Shown: positions 52,243-59,778 of the stretch, piece by piece
How positions within the stretch are numbered: the first letter of the stretch is position 1
How the letters are laid out: each line of letters opens with the position of its first letter
Assembly: GCF_050948215.1 (NCBI RefSeq)
Contig: NW_027488887.1
Span: forward strand, 62,001-126,000
Source of the DNA: Halictus rubicundus
Lineage: Eukaryota; Arthropoda; Insecta; Hymenoptera; Halictidae
Direction: 5' to 3'
Length of the DNA: 64,000 bases
Notes under the pieces: generated by a model
What the model was told of the DNA's origin: nothing
Seen by the model: the letters and a program-made list of their open reading frames with translations, nothing else
Database searches by the model: none
Program-made: the position numbers and the translations under genes

Positions 52243-55200
52243 AACATTCCTCTCCAGGGGAGCTGGAATCCACGAAATTCTGCAGCTCTTCGAGTGCTGT
52301 ATCTTCGTCAGGAATTTTATATGTGGGGAGTGGTCGTGCCGTGTCTCCAAATATTAGCAATTGAGGTGCAAATCCTGTGGCTTCATGAGTACTTGTATTA
52401 TATGCGAAAGTGGCGGCGTTTATGCTATCGTCCCATTGAATTTCGTTGTCGACGTGTTGCTTTAATTGTTCTGTGAAGACGTAATGGGAGATTTCCGGTG
52501 AGCCGTTCGTGTAAATGCGTTGTATTTTGAATTTCTTTAATATATGTTTGATCGTTGTATCTGCTAAATTTGTTCTATCGTCCATTATAAGGCATTTTGG
52601 CGTACCGAATTTGTATATGAAGTGATTTAAAAATGCTTGGGCTATTGTTTTTGCGGATCCATCCGGGATTGGGATGGCCAGAGAATATTTGGTTAATAGA
52701 TCCTGTATTGTCAAAAGATATTTATTGTGTTTGTATGTGACTGGCAGTGGTCCTACCATGTCCATTGAAATCTTGTCAAATGCCTTTCCTGGCGTGTCGG
52801 TGAGAGTCATTGGTTGTTTGTTTTTAACTGTTACTAATTTTTTTAATTGGCAGTTTAGGCAATTTTGAATGAAATTTTGAACGTCTTTCTTCATGTTTTC
52901 CCAGTAAAAGTACTGGCGAATCCTATTGTACGTTTTTGTAACGCCTTTGTGTCCTGCTGGTGTGGCGGCATGGAATTCTTCTAATATTCGGTATCTTTTT
53001 GACAATAGTGGAATTTTCACGAGATTTTTGCAAACGGTGATTTGAACTGGTGCATTTAGGAATTTTTCTTCTAGCTGTTCTTTTAGGCTAGAGTAATTTA
53101 TTTTATCTGTTTTTGCGGGATAGCTGATGGAAAACGAACTGATTGCTTCTTCGTAAATAATGTCTTGCAATTTGCCGAAGCTTTTCTTTAATATCTCCTT
53201 GTCGACAAATTCTTCCGGTCTTTTAGCTATGGGCAATGCAATATACTTTCTTCTATTTATTGTCTTCACATCTGGCTTTCCTAATTTTAAATTAATATGT
53301 AGCGGTAGTTTAGCGAAATCTTGAATTAGTCGTGCGCCTTCGTCAAACGGATCTCCTGCCGTGGTAATAAAATAAACGACGTTGTCCTTTCTCATATATA
53401 AACAATCTCTGGATTCGGTAATATTATTCGAGGGGTAATCTTCTTCGATTTCCGAGTCTGTTTCGGAGAGATTTCCCTCGTCGGAGGAAGATAATTCCTC
53501 GCTTCCGTCAGGCGGTTCTGGCGGTGGTTTGGGAATCGGTGGTTGTTTAACCTTTTTCTTCCGTTTGTCTGCCCTAGGGTTGTAGACTGATCCGGATGAT
53601 GCTGGTGAATCGAAGGAGGATGAAGAATCGCTGCCTTCTAAATTATTTTGAATGTCTTCCGCGTCTTCCGGAGTAACTGGAGGTTCTGTACTGTGCCGAG
53701 CCCCTAAGGACGGCAACCGGTTGTCCTCGCAGCTGTCCGTTGTGGAAGGAAATTCTGACGTTTCTCGGCGGTCCGGCGAGTCGAGCGCTGGTCGAGCCCC
53801 TAAGGACGGCAGCCCGCTGTCTTCGTGTTTGTTCGGAGCGTCGGAATTTACCGAGGTTTCATCTGAGCTTCCTGGAAGGTTCGGTGTCGGCCGAGGCCCT
53901 AAGGACGGCATTCCGTTATCCGGGCAGGTGCTCGATGTCCCTGGGAGATTGATGGGAGACCCTTCGAGATTTCCTGGAAGATTAGAAGCTGGCCGAGGCC
54001 CTAAGGACGGCAGCTGAATATTCTCCGAGGAAGTTTCTCTTTCCAGGGAAGTTCTCCTTCTTCTTCTTCTTTCTTCGTTGAAGCAGGGTGGAGTTATCGA
54101 TGAACCCGTAGTTTCCTCTAAGGTTGGAAGCAAGGGGGAGGCACCCGGGGAGGAGGGGGGATCCTCCTCTCCGAAGAACTCGGCCAATCCTTCCCACGGA
54201 TTCTCTTCCACCTCTCCATCCGAACGAGCGTTCGTTACTAATACTTGGGGGTTTCGTGACAAAGCGTCTGCATTATAATTTATCTTTCCCGGTTTGTACT
54301 TAATTTGATACTCGAACTCGGCAAGCTTTAGTCGCCAACGGACGAGCCGGGACGTGGGATCTTTCACCCTGTGCAACCAGACCAGTGGTTGGTGGTCTGT
54401 GATTAACAAGAACTGTTTTCCATATAAATAAGGTCGGAAGTGCTGTGTACAATAAACAATGGCGAGGAGCTCTTTTTCGATGGTCGAATAGTTCATTTCG
54501 GCTGGGTTTAACGAGCGAGATGCAAAAGCTACAGGTAAATCGTTTCCAATTTCACCTTGACTGAGAATGCCTCCGATGGCGTGATTCGATGCGTCTGTTG
54601 TTACTATGAATTGTTTACTAAAATCCGGATACTGGAGTACCGGTTGTTGGCATAATGCTTTTTTTAAATGTGTGAATGCTTTTTCCTGTTCTTCTTGCCA
54701 GCGGAATTTTGTGCCTTTCTTTAAGAGTGATGTGAGTGGTTTCGTGATGCCGGAGAAATTCTGTATAAATCGACGATAATATCCACTAAGGCCAAGGAAC
54801 TGTTTTATATTACGCGGTGTGCGGGGTGTCGGAAAATTTTCAATCGCGGAGATTTTACTTGGATCTGGTTTGATACCAGATTCTGAGATTATGTGGCCCA
54901 AGTAATGCACTTCCCTGCATAAGAATTTACATTTCTCGGGTTGGAGACGGAGGTTAGCGGATTTTAATCTATTGGCTAGTTTACTAAATTTTATCGCATG
55001 TTCTTGAAGAGAACTCGCGTATAGGACAATGTCGTCCATGTAAACGAACATTTCTGTTCCTTGCAGGCCGGTGAGTACGGTATCCATTAATTTTTGAAAG
55101 GTAGCAGGGGCATTTTTTAATCCAAAAGGCATACGTGAAAATTGATAGTGACCGTAAGGGGAAGAAAAAGCAGTTTTCTCTGCATCCGATTTATTCATTG

Positions 55201-56344
55201 GGATTTGGTGAAATCCCGAAGCAAGATCTAGCACACTGAAATATTTAGCTCCTCCGAGCTGATCTAGAATATCTACGATGTTAGGTAAAGGGTACGCGTC
55301 GCCAATTGTTTTTTCGTTTAGATGCCGAAAATCGATGACCATTCTCCAACGTTTATTGCCAGCGGCGTCTGGTTTTTTGGGAACTATCCAGACGGGAGAA
55401 TTGTATGGTGATGAAGATTTTTCTATAATATTCTGTTCTAACAGCTCCGAAATTTGTTTATGGATTTCTTGTTTATGAATAGGGGGAAATCTGTATTGCT
55501 TAATGTTCACAGGGCTGCTATCGGTAGTAATAATTTTGTGCGAAGTTAAATTTGTTGCAGGCAGTTTATCGTTTTTGCAGAAAAATATTTCGTGGTTTTC
55601 TAGTATCAATTTTTCAATATGCTCCTTTTCTTCTTTATTCAAATGAGACGTGCTTATTTCTTTAAAAATTTCCTTAATTTTTCCGGTAACTGAGTTGACA
55701 TTATAACAATATTTCAAGGGTAATTTTTCCTCTTCTTGGGAATTTTTAATTTTCTCGATTTCTACGAGTTTCAATTGGGGGATTATCGCGTCAAACTCTA
55801 GCTCCGATGAGTTAAATATTTTTATAAATGCACGTCCATTCGTATTCTTTACCACGCAGTCTCCTGCAAAAATATTATGTCCGATAGTCAACCGAGGAAT
55901 ATAACCAATTTCTACTTCTGGATTTTTAACAAATATCGGAATGGTTGTTATGCTTCTAGCTGGCACTTTTATTTTAAGAGGATCAGAGAAGGGAATCTGT
56001 TCTGAACCGAGCGAGAGACAACTATTTTGATAAGAAATAGTGGCATTAGATTTCCGTAAGAATTCGGATCCTAAGATCGCGGGATACGGTATGGGAAAGT
56101 CACTCGGGACTACATGGAAAACGTGGTCTTTATTATTAATTCGAATTTTTAGAGATCCTAACGTTTCTACTACTTGGGGAGTTATGCCACTTAATTTTAA
56201 AATTTCATATTTTTTCAATGATATTTTCTCGACTCGATTTTGTTTTATAAGATTCGGTTCTGCTCCTGTATCGATAAGAAATTCTGTTTTGCCTATAGGG
56301 GGTGCCAGGTCTAATGTAATAACGGCGTCGAAATTTCCTTTCAT
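52241..56344 (-). CDS. pol: Pol polyprotein (protease, reverse transcriptase, RNase H, integrase), 1367 aa from first ATG
   Basis: Aspartic protease with DTGA at residues 25-28; reverse transcriptase with the first catalytic Asp in FSVLDLASG (D373) and YMDD at 435-438; RNase H with TDAS (D584), KELLA (E625), TDHQ (D650) and ADALSR (D693). A long linker (about 700-980) is acidic and Pro/Ser-rich, with six arginines at 759-764, four repeats of L/MPSLGxR at 778, 812, 845 and 877, and a lysine-rich patch near 927-934. An unassigned region (980-1110) follows. Integrase has an intact HHCC finger (H1125, H1132, C1162, C1165) and D1195, D1255, E1284; the second gap is 28 residues rather than about 35, and no GPY/F or chromodomain tail is present. 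The first ATG overlaps the gag stop (ATGA), but the frame is open upstream to 56452 and a -1 frameshift at 56434-56440 would add 30 residues, giving a Gag-Pol of about 1744 aa. Confidence 0.96.
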   Translation of the reverse strand: MKGNFDAVITLDLAPPIGKTEFLIDTGAEPNLIKQNRVEKISLKKYEILKLSGITPQVVETLGSLKIRINNKDHVFHVVPSDFPIPYPAILGSEFLRKSNATISYQNSCLSLGSEQIPFSDPLKIKVPARSITTIPIFVKNPEVEIGYIPRLTIGHNIFAGDCVVKNTNGRAFIKIFNSSELEFDAIIPQLKLVEIEKIKNSQEEEKLPLKYCYNVNSVTGKIKEIFKEISTSHLNKEEKEHIEKLILENHEIFFCKNDKLPATNLTSHKIITTDSSPVNIKQYRFPPIHKQEIHKQISELLEQNIIEKSSSPYNSPVWIVPKKPDAAGNKRWRMVIDFRHLNEKTIGDAYPLPNIVDILDQLGGAKYFSVLDLASGFHQIPMNKSDAEKTAFSSPYGHYQFSRMPFGLKNAPATFQKLMDTVLTGLQGTEMFVYMDDIVLYASSLQEHAIKFSKLANRLKSANLRLQPEKCKFLCREVHYLGHIISESGIKPDPSKISAIENFPTPRTPRNIKQFLGLSGYYRRFIQNFSGITKPLTSLLKKGTKFRWQEEQEKAFTHLKKALCQQPVLQYPDFSKQFIVTTDASNHAIGGILSQGEIGNDLPVAFASRSLNPAEMNYSTIEKELLAIVYCTQHFRPYLYGKQFLLITDHQPLVWLHRVKDPTSRLVRWRLKLAEFEYQIKYKPGKINYNADALSRNPQVLVTNARSDGEVEENPWEGLAEFFGEEDPPSSPGASPLLPTLEETTGSSITPPCFNEERRRRRRTSLERETSSENIQLPSLGPRPASNLPGNLEGSPINLPGTSSTCPDNGMPSLGPRPTPNLPGSSDETSVNSDAPNKHEDSGLPSLGARPALDSPDRRETSEFPSTTDSCEDNRLPSLGARHSTEPPVTPEDAEDIQNNLEGSDSSSSFDSPASSGSVYNPRADKRKKKVKQPPIPKPPPEPPDGSEELSSSDEGNLSETDSEIEEDYPSNNITESRDCLYMRKDNVVYFITTAGDPFDEGARLIQDFAKLPLHINLKLGKPDVKTINRRKYIALPIAKRPEEFVDKEILKKSFGKLQDIIYEEAISSFSISYPAKTDKINYSSLKEQLEEKFLNAPVQITVCKNLVKIPLLSKRYRILEEFHAATPAGHKGVTKTYNRIRQYFYWENMKKDVQNFIQNCLNCQLKKLVTVKNKQPMTLTDTPGKAFDKISMDMVGPLPVTYKHNKYLLTIQDLLTKYSLAIPIPDGSAKTIAQAFLNHFIYKFGTPKCLIMDDRTNLADTTIKHILKKFKIQRIYTNGSPEISHYVFTEQLKQHVDNEIQWDDSINAATFAYNTSTHEATGFAPQLLIFGDTARPLPTYKIPDEDTALEELQNFVDSSSPGEEC
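53690..54015 (-). repeat. Four in-frame repeats of about 96-102 bp inside pol linker
   Basis: The plus-strand string CCCTAAGGACGGC recurs near 53702, 53798, 53897 and 53999. On the coding strand it encodes LPSLG(P/A)R, spaced 34, 33 and 32 residues apart. All spacings keep the pol frame. The segment lies between RNase H and integrase. Confidence 0.85.
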
Positions 56345-57474
56345 ATGGAAGGTTCTTCCGACTCCAGAATAACGCGTGTTGGACGCTCTGGGATTTTCTC
56401 TCGCCGGGCGTCCGTCGGCGGGAGATTTTCGCGGTTTCCCGAGGCGGGTTGCCTATTTTGGGGGTTTCGGAAGCACTGTGAAGCGACGTGCCCGAGCCGA
56501 TTGCAATAACTGCATTGTTTAGGAGGGGTTTGAAGAGGTCTAGCATTCTGCGCATTTCTAGGAGGCAATGTATTTCGTGGAATAAACGGGGGAGCCGCGG
56601 AATTTAATGAGGCTTTCAGACGAGCCTGTTCTTGATCCATTTCATTGGATATAATTATCGCGTGATTGTACGCGTCGAGGAGTGTATTGTAACCTTTGAA
56701 TTTTAATAAAATTTGCATAGTGGAAGGCAGGCCACGGACGAAGCATTCTAATGTGAATTTATCTATATCGGGATCCGGTGTACGATTTTCCTGTCGCTCC
56801 GCATCTCGTATTGAAACTTTTAAATTTTTCACTCGCTGTATATAATCTATAATATGCTCCGTTGGATTTTTGAAAATGTCCGACAGTAATCCACGGTAAA
56901 AATATGATGACTTTTGAGGTAGTAATTTAATCCGAAGTGAATCTAACAGTGCATCTACCGTAAGAAATTTCTCTTCCTCGATAATGCAATATGCTCTGCC
57001 AAATATCTTTGTACGTATTGCTTTTACTAAATCTGGCTCCTGAGCCGGTGAAAGAGCGTCCCGTGCTCGTCGGCAGGCTTGGAAAAACCTGTCGATCGAC
57101 AAATTAGTACCGGAGAAAGTTGGGATTTCCGATATAACGTCGTGGAGTCTAAGTGAAAATGTTTGTGACGGTGATTCTACGTTTTTAACCGGGCTGTCTG
57201 GAATTTTAACAATAGTCGGCGTTTCCTCTATTTGTGCCTCTAAATTTAATATTTTCGCTTTCATGGCTCCAATTATTTCTTGTAATTCAAGCAATCTGTT
57301 CCCCTCTTCTTTTCTGATTTGTTGTTTTTCCCCTTCTAAAAATTCTTCAAAATTTTTCTGAGTATTTCTAAATTGTTCTTCTTGTTCTATTAATCTTTTT
57401 TCCCTTGACTTTAATTGATCAGTTAGCATTTCGAGTTCAGCTTCATTGAGTGTATTAGACCGTGTGATCGGCAT
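56341..57474 (-). CDS. gag: Gag polyprotein, 377 aa
   Basis: Structural protein that would form the virus-like particle and bind element RNA. Residues about 10-85 are highly charged with heptad-like leucines, predicted coiled coil. Residues about 115-285 (from IPTFSG through FVRGLP to the ISNEMD area) read as a capsid-type region of Ty3/Gypsy Gag. A CCHC knuckle, C-x2-C-x4-H-x4-C, is at 321-334 and is followed by a basic, proline-rich tail. The stop TGA overlaps the first pol ATG by ATGA, and pol is in the -1 frame. The frameshift site is 12 residues after the knuckle, so Gag-Pol retains capsid and nucleocapsid. The start chosen is the first ATG of the frame, 138 bp from the LTR. No myristoylation-like start is seen. 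Confidence 0.93.
   Translation of the reverse strand: MPITRSNTLNEAELEMLTDQLKSREKRLIEQEEQFRNTQKNFEEFLEGEKQQIRKEEGNRLLELQEIIGAMKAKILNLEAQIEETPTIVKIPDSPVKNVESPSQTFSLRLHDVISEIPTFSGTNLSIDRFFQACRRARDALSPAQEPDLVKAIRTKIFGRAYCIIEEEKFLTVDALLDSLRIKLLPQKSSYFYRGLLSDIFKNPTEHIIDYIQRVKNLKVSIRDAERQENRTPDPDIDKFTLECFVRGLPSTMQILLKFKGYNTLLDAYNHAIIISNEMDQEQARLKASLNSAAPPFIPRNTLPPRNAQNARPLQTPPKQCSYCNRLGHVASQCFRNPQNRQPASGNRENLPPTDARREKIPERPTRVILESEEPSI
56381..56440 (-). promoter_or_regulatory. Gag-pol -1 ribosomal frameshift signal: slippery site plus H-type pseudoknot
   Basis: On the minus strand GGGAAAC (56440-56434) sits in the gag frame as G GGA AAC (Gly346, Asn347). A 9-nt spacer is followed by stem 1, CTCCCGCCG (56424-56416) with CGGCGAGAG (56406-56398), 8 of 9 pairs. 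Its 9-nt loop contains GGACGC (56413-56408), the exact complement of GCGTCC at 56386-56381, giving a 6-bp stem 2 and an A-rich 11-nt loop 3. The pol frame has a stop at 56455-56453, just upstream, and is open after it, so slippage here gives a continuous Gag-Pol. All pairings were checked base by base; function is inferred. Confidence 0.82.
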
Positions 57475-57581
57475 TTTGAAAAAATGATTCTACCTTTAAT
57501 CGCGTGTGTGTCAAAAAACCTCCTTAAAATTTCCTCGTTTATCGTGTCCGGGGGTTTTTCCTCCTCGAAATTTGAACGAAA

Positions 57582-57600
57582 TCCCACCGCTCTGTCACCA
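57582..57600 (-). other. Probable tRNA primer-binding site
   Basis: On the minus strand TGGTGACAGAGCGGTGGGA begins 12 nt after the 5' LTR. It starts with the obligatory TGG (complement of CCA) and resembles the TGGTGTCAGAAGTGGGA type found in insect Gypsy elements, but I cannot assign the tRNA with certainty, and the 12-nt gap is larger than usual. Confidence 0.5.
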
Positions 57601-57751
57601 AAAATGTTGGCCTGTTACGTGCTAGTGCTTTGTAACTAGGCCTGCGTAAGGGCGGATCTGTTCGCAATTTCGCTCGAGGAGGGACCAAAACGGAGCAACG
57701 AAGGTTGAGGTAGATACTTAAGGTTTCTTGACACAACTGGTATTAACAATA

Positions 57752-57757
57752 TTTATT
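57752..57757 (-). terminator. Poly(A) signal AATAAA in the 5' LTR
   Basis: Same site as 50173-50178. It lies downstream of the candidate start site, so it would be transcribed at the RNA 5' end and must be bypassed there. Confidence 0.55.
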
Positions 57758-57811
57758 TACGTATAAAAATAACATCTGCTGACTCTTAATACTATCTTAA
57801 AATTAAAGTAT

Positions 57812-58129
57812 TTACAATATTTTCGAAGGGGGAGCAGGGAACAATTTACGTGAATAATATTTAATGCGGGGGTCTGATTCTACGGCTTTGCTAAAGTCTG
57901 GAACGCTCGTTAAAGGGAGTGAAATGGGGGTGAGCTTCCAGGTGGGAAGGGGGAGTGGCTCGATGGGTGGCGATGATGTTTCTTCTTTGGCGATGTCGTC
58001 TTCTTCTTCTGCTGGTCCTCCTGGACTTGATTGGAATAATAGCTTTTTGAGCTGATTGAGCTGATAGCGGCGTCCTCCGCGCCTGGTCTTCTTCTTCTTC
58101 GGATTCCGCGAGATTATGACACCGGTCAT
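57812..58129 (-). CDS. LTR-encoded small basic protein, 105 aa (5' LTR copy)
   Basis: Unrecognised family. A basic N-terminal block at residues 11-29 (KKKKTRRGGRR, then YQLNQLKK) is followed by an acidic stretch near 41-50, the conserved EPLPLPTWKLTP at about 57-68, and LPLTSVPDF. The homologue in the diverged solo LTR (30151-30483) has the same blocks in order and lies at the same relative place, before the 3' end of the LTR. The ATG is the first one after the candidate TATA box (no ATG between about 58265 and 58129) with a purine at -3, so this would be the first cistron of the element RNA, upstream of gag. No signal peptide, membrane span or zinc motif is visible. A role in RNA binding, nuclear transport or RNA export is possible from the arginine-rich motif but is inference. 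It could instead be a leader segment spliced to another ORF; I see no clear donor. Confidence 0.7.
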   Translation of the reverse strand: MTGVIISRNPKKKKTRRGGRRYQLNQLKKLLFQSSPGGPAEEEDDIAKEETSSPPIEPLPLPTWKLTPISLPLTSVPDFSKAVESDPRIKYYSRKLFPAPPSKIL

Positions 58130-58290
58130 TACTTGTATTTAATGAGAATAGCTAACTATGGGGGCAGCGTCTTCGTCTGCGTCCTCGTGCTAGTGACACG
58201 CACCGAGAGCAAGATCGGGAGGCTGGGGTCGAGATGTCTAAGCGGTCGCTTGTAGAGATCTTTTCCGATTTCGGCTTTCGCCGCTAGGAT

Positions 58291-58298
58291 ACTTATAG
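58291..58298 (-). promoter_or_regulatory. TATA-like box of the 5' LTR
   Basis: CTATAAGT on the minus strand, 162 bp before the small ORF's ATG; predicted start near 58265. Motif-only evidence, supported by position between motif-rich U3 and the ORF. Confidence 0.5.
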
Positions 58299-58555
58299 GG
58301 GAGGTCGGATATTTTCAGCAGCGAGAAAGCTGGTCCTTGAGGGTGTATCTAAGAGGGGTCAATTTTTGTAGCGAGAAAGAATGTTGGGGCCTTGTCCATC
58401 TATTTTCCCGAAAAGGAACTAAAAGGTACGGAGGGAGAAAAAGCAACAGTGGCTGTGAGAACGAGTAGGACGGAGCGCGATAAGGGTGAAAGAGATGGCG
58501 AGATTGTATGCTGAGCGGTTGCGAGAGTGAAAGCGCTAGCCTTGTATTCGGCTGT

Positions 58556-59640
58556 GCGTGCGAGCGAGGCGGTATCTGTTTAGAAAGAGACGGGAGATGC
58601 AATGGGTGCGAGTGAGAGCGCACTGGCCATTGGTGTGAGTGCGAGAGCACTAGCGCTGAGAATCAACTAGTGCGAGTGAGAGGTTCTGGGCTACGAGTGC
58701 GAGAGAGATAGCGCTACTTCGTAGTTTCTCTCTGATTTCTGAGATGTCGCTGGTGTTTTAGGTAGGGCGTGATTGTCGGTAAGACGCTGAAGGTAAGTTC
58801 GCTGATATGATAATATGTAGGCGGTGGGTAACCGAGAGACGAACGGTAACATCTGTAATGTAGATATATTACTGGCAGTTGGTAATGTACGAGTTTGAAG
58901 TGTTTGTTGGACGCCACGCGAGGTGTAGCTTTAAGATATACATATATAAAAGAACGCAATATGAAATAAGTTGTTAATTATAAGAATGAAAGAACGTGTG
59001 TGTAATATATGTATATATGTATAAGAACGCATAAAATATATAAGAAAACGCATGATGTATGTAAAAGAACGCAATATATATATATATGTTTGATAAATAA
59101 TAATTATTATAATTATAGGGAACGCATAATAATGTAATATATATATATGTTGTTAAATAATAGCTTTTAGTACTTTAGATAATTGTAAATTAACGAAGGT
59201 AAGTGAAGATATAATCGTAATAGTGAGAGAATGATCGTCGTATATAATATATGTATTTTATGAATGAACGTATATGTATGTAATTTATGAATGGATATTT
59301 ACATGTGTGCGTACGTGTAGCGCGGGACTCTAGGTTGCGCGTGACATACGAGTGAGAACGCGTCGCAAGCTTCACGGGCGCGAGAGAGACGTACGTGAAA
59401 GCTTTATGAATGAAATTGTAACGGGATCGTTCCTGTGTGAATGACGCGTGGCAGGAACGCTCTTGTGAGGGGGACGCAAACCGGTTGTAGCTGCGGGTGC
59501 GAGAGAGAAAGCGATAGCCGCGTGTGCGAGTGAGAACGCGGTCCTATGCTGACCATGGGTGCGAGTGAGACGGAGTTACTATGGTAGACTCTGCGCGTGC
59601 GAGAGAGAGGTACTATGTGTTGGTGCGAGAGAGACAGAGC
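58556..59640 (-). promoter_or_regulatory. U3 cluster of GTGCGAGWGAGA-type motifs
   Basis: At least ten plus-strand copies of GTGCGAGTGAGA or GTGCGAGAGAGA variants lie in two groups (about 58556-58710 and 59345-59640), all in one orientation relative to the element; the same array is in the left LTR at about 50977-52061. GAGAG cores resemble GAGA-factor sites of insects. The related solo LTR has the inverse motif CTCWCTCGCAC in its 71-bp repeats, which is the same orientation relative to transcription. Confidence 0.65.
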
Positions 59641-59774
59641 TCTTGGGGTCAGCGGCATGCGAGTGGTGGGGGTTAGCCGCGTTCAGCGTCAGGCAGGAGC
59701 GTCGGAAGTGCGGTTTCTGTGCGGCTTGCGGCGACTCGTTGCGTTTCCTGCATGAAATGCACGGGAACGTGACA

Positions 59775-59778
59775 TCCT
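59775..59778. other. Right target-site duplication (TCCT) of the complete retrotransposon
   Basis: Matches 50030-50033; the satellite resumes in phase with the next monomer start at 59786. Confidence 0.9.

Larger units (their letters stand above)
50034..59774 (-). mobile_element. Complete Ty3/Gypsy-type LTR retrotransposon, 9741 bp, minus strand
   Basis: Two 2162-bp LTRs with TG...CA ends and a 4-bp target duplication enclose gag and pol on the minus strand, with a plausible primer-binding site next to the 5' LTR and a polypurine tract next to the 3' LTR. Pol order is protease, reverse transcriptase, RNase H, integrase, which defines Ty3/Gypsy. The RNase H end and integrase wording, the 4-bp duplication and absence of env suggest the mdg1/412 side of the group; this placement is tentative. 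Gag and pol are open and the LTRs show one difference, so the insertion is very young. The satellite is in phase on both sides. Confidence 0.96.
57613..59774 (-). repeat. 5' LTR (right copy), 2162 bp
   Basis: Read on the minus strand: U3 from 59774 to about 58265, with a cluster of GTGCGAGWGAGA motifs (plus-strand form) and an AT-rich stretch with degenerate AAGAACGCA units; TATA-like box at 58298-58291; R from about 58265 to 57735 with the 105-codon ORF; poly(A) signal at 57757-57752; U5 to 57613. The length is several times that of most insect Gypsy LTRs. U3/R/U5 limits are inferred from motifs. Confidence 0.93.

Noticed and set aside
53652..54278. Plus-strand ORFs of 66-121 codons opposite the pol linker
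   Set aside because: Antisense shadows created by the in-frame pol repeats.
56341..56344. ATGA overlap as the true start of pol by termination-reinitiation
   Set aside because: The upstream part of the same frame is open and has a much better explanation, a -1 frameshift heptamer with pseudoknot; reinitiation remains only a secondary possibility.
56205..56555. 116-codon minus-strand ORF spanning the gag-pol junction in the third frame
   Set aside because: It overlaps the end of gag and start of pol in the remaining frame; it does not match the pol frame and is explained by base composition.
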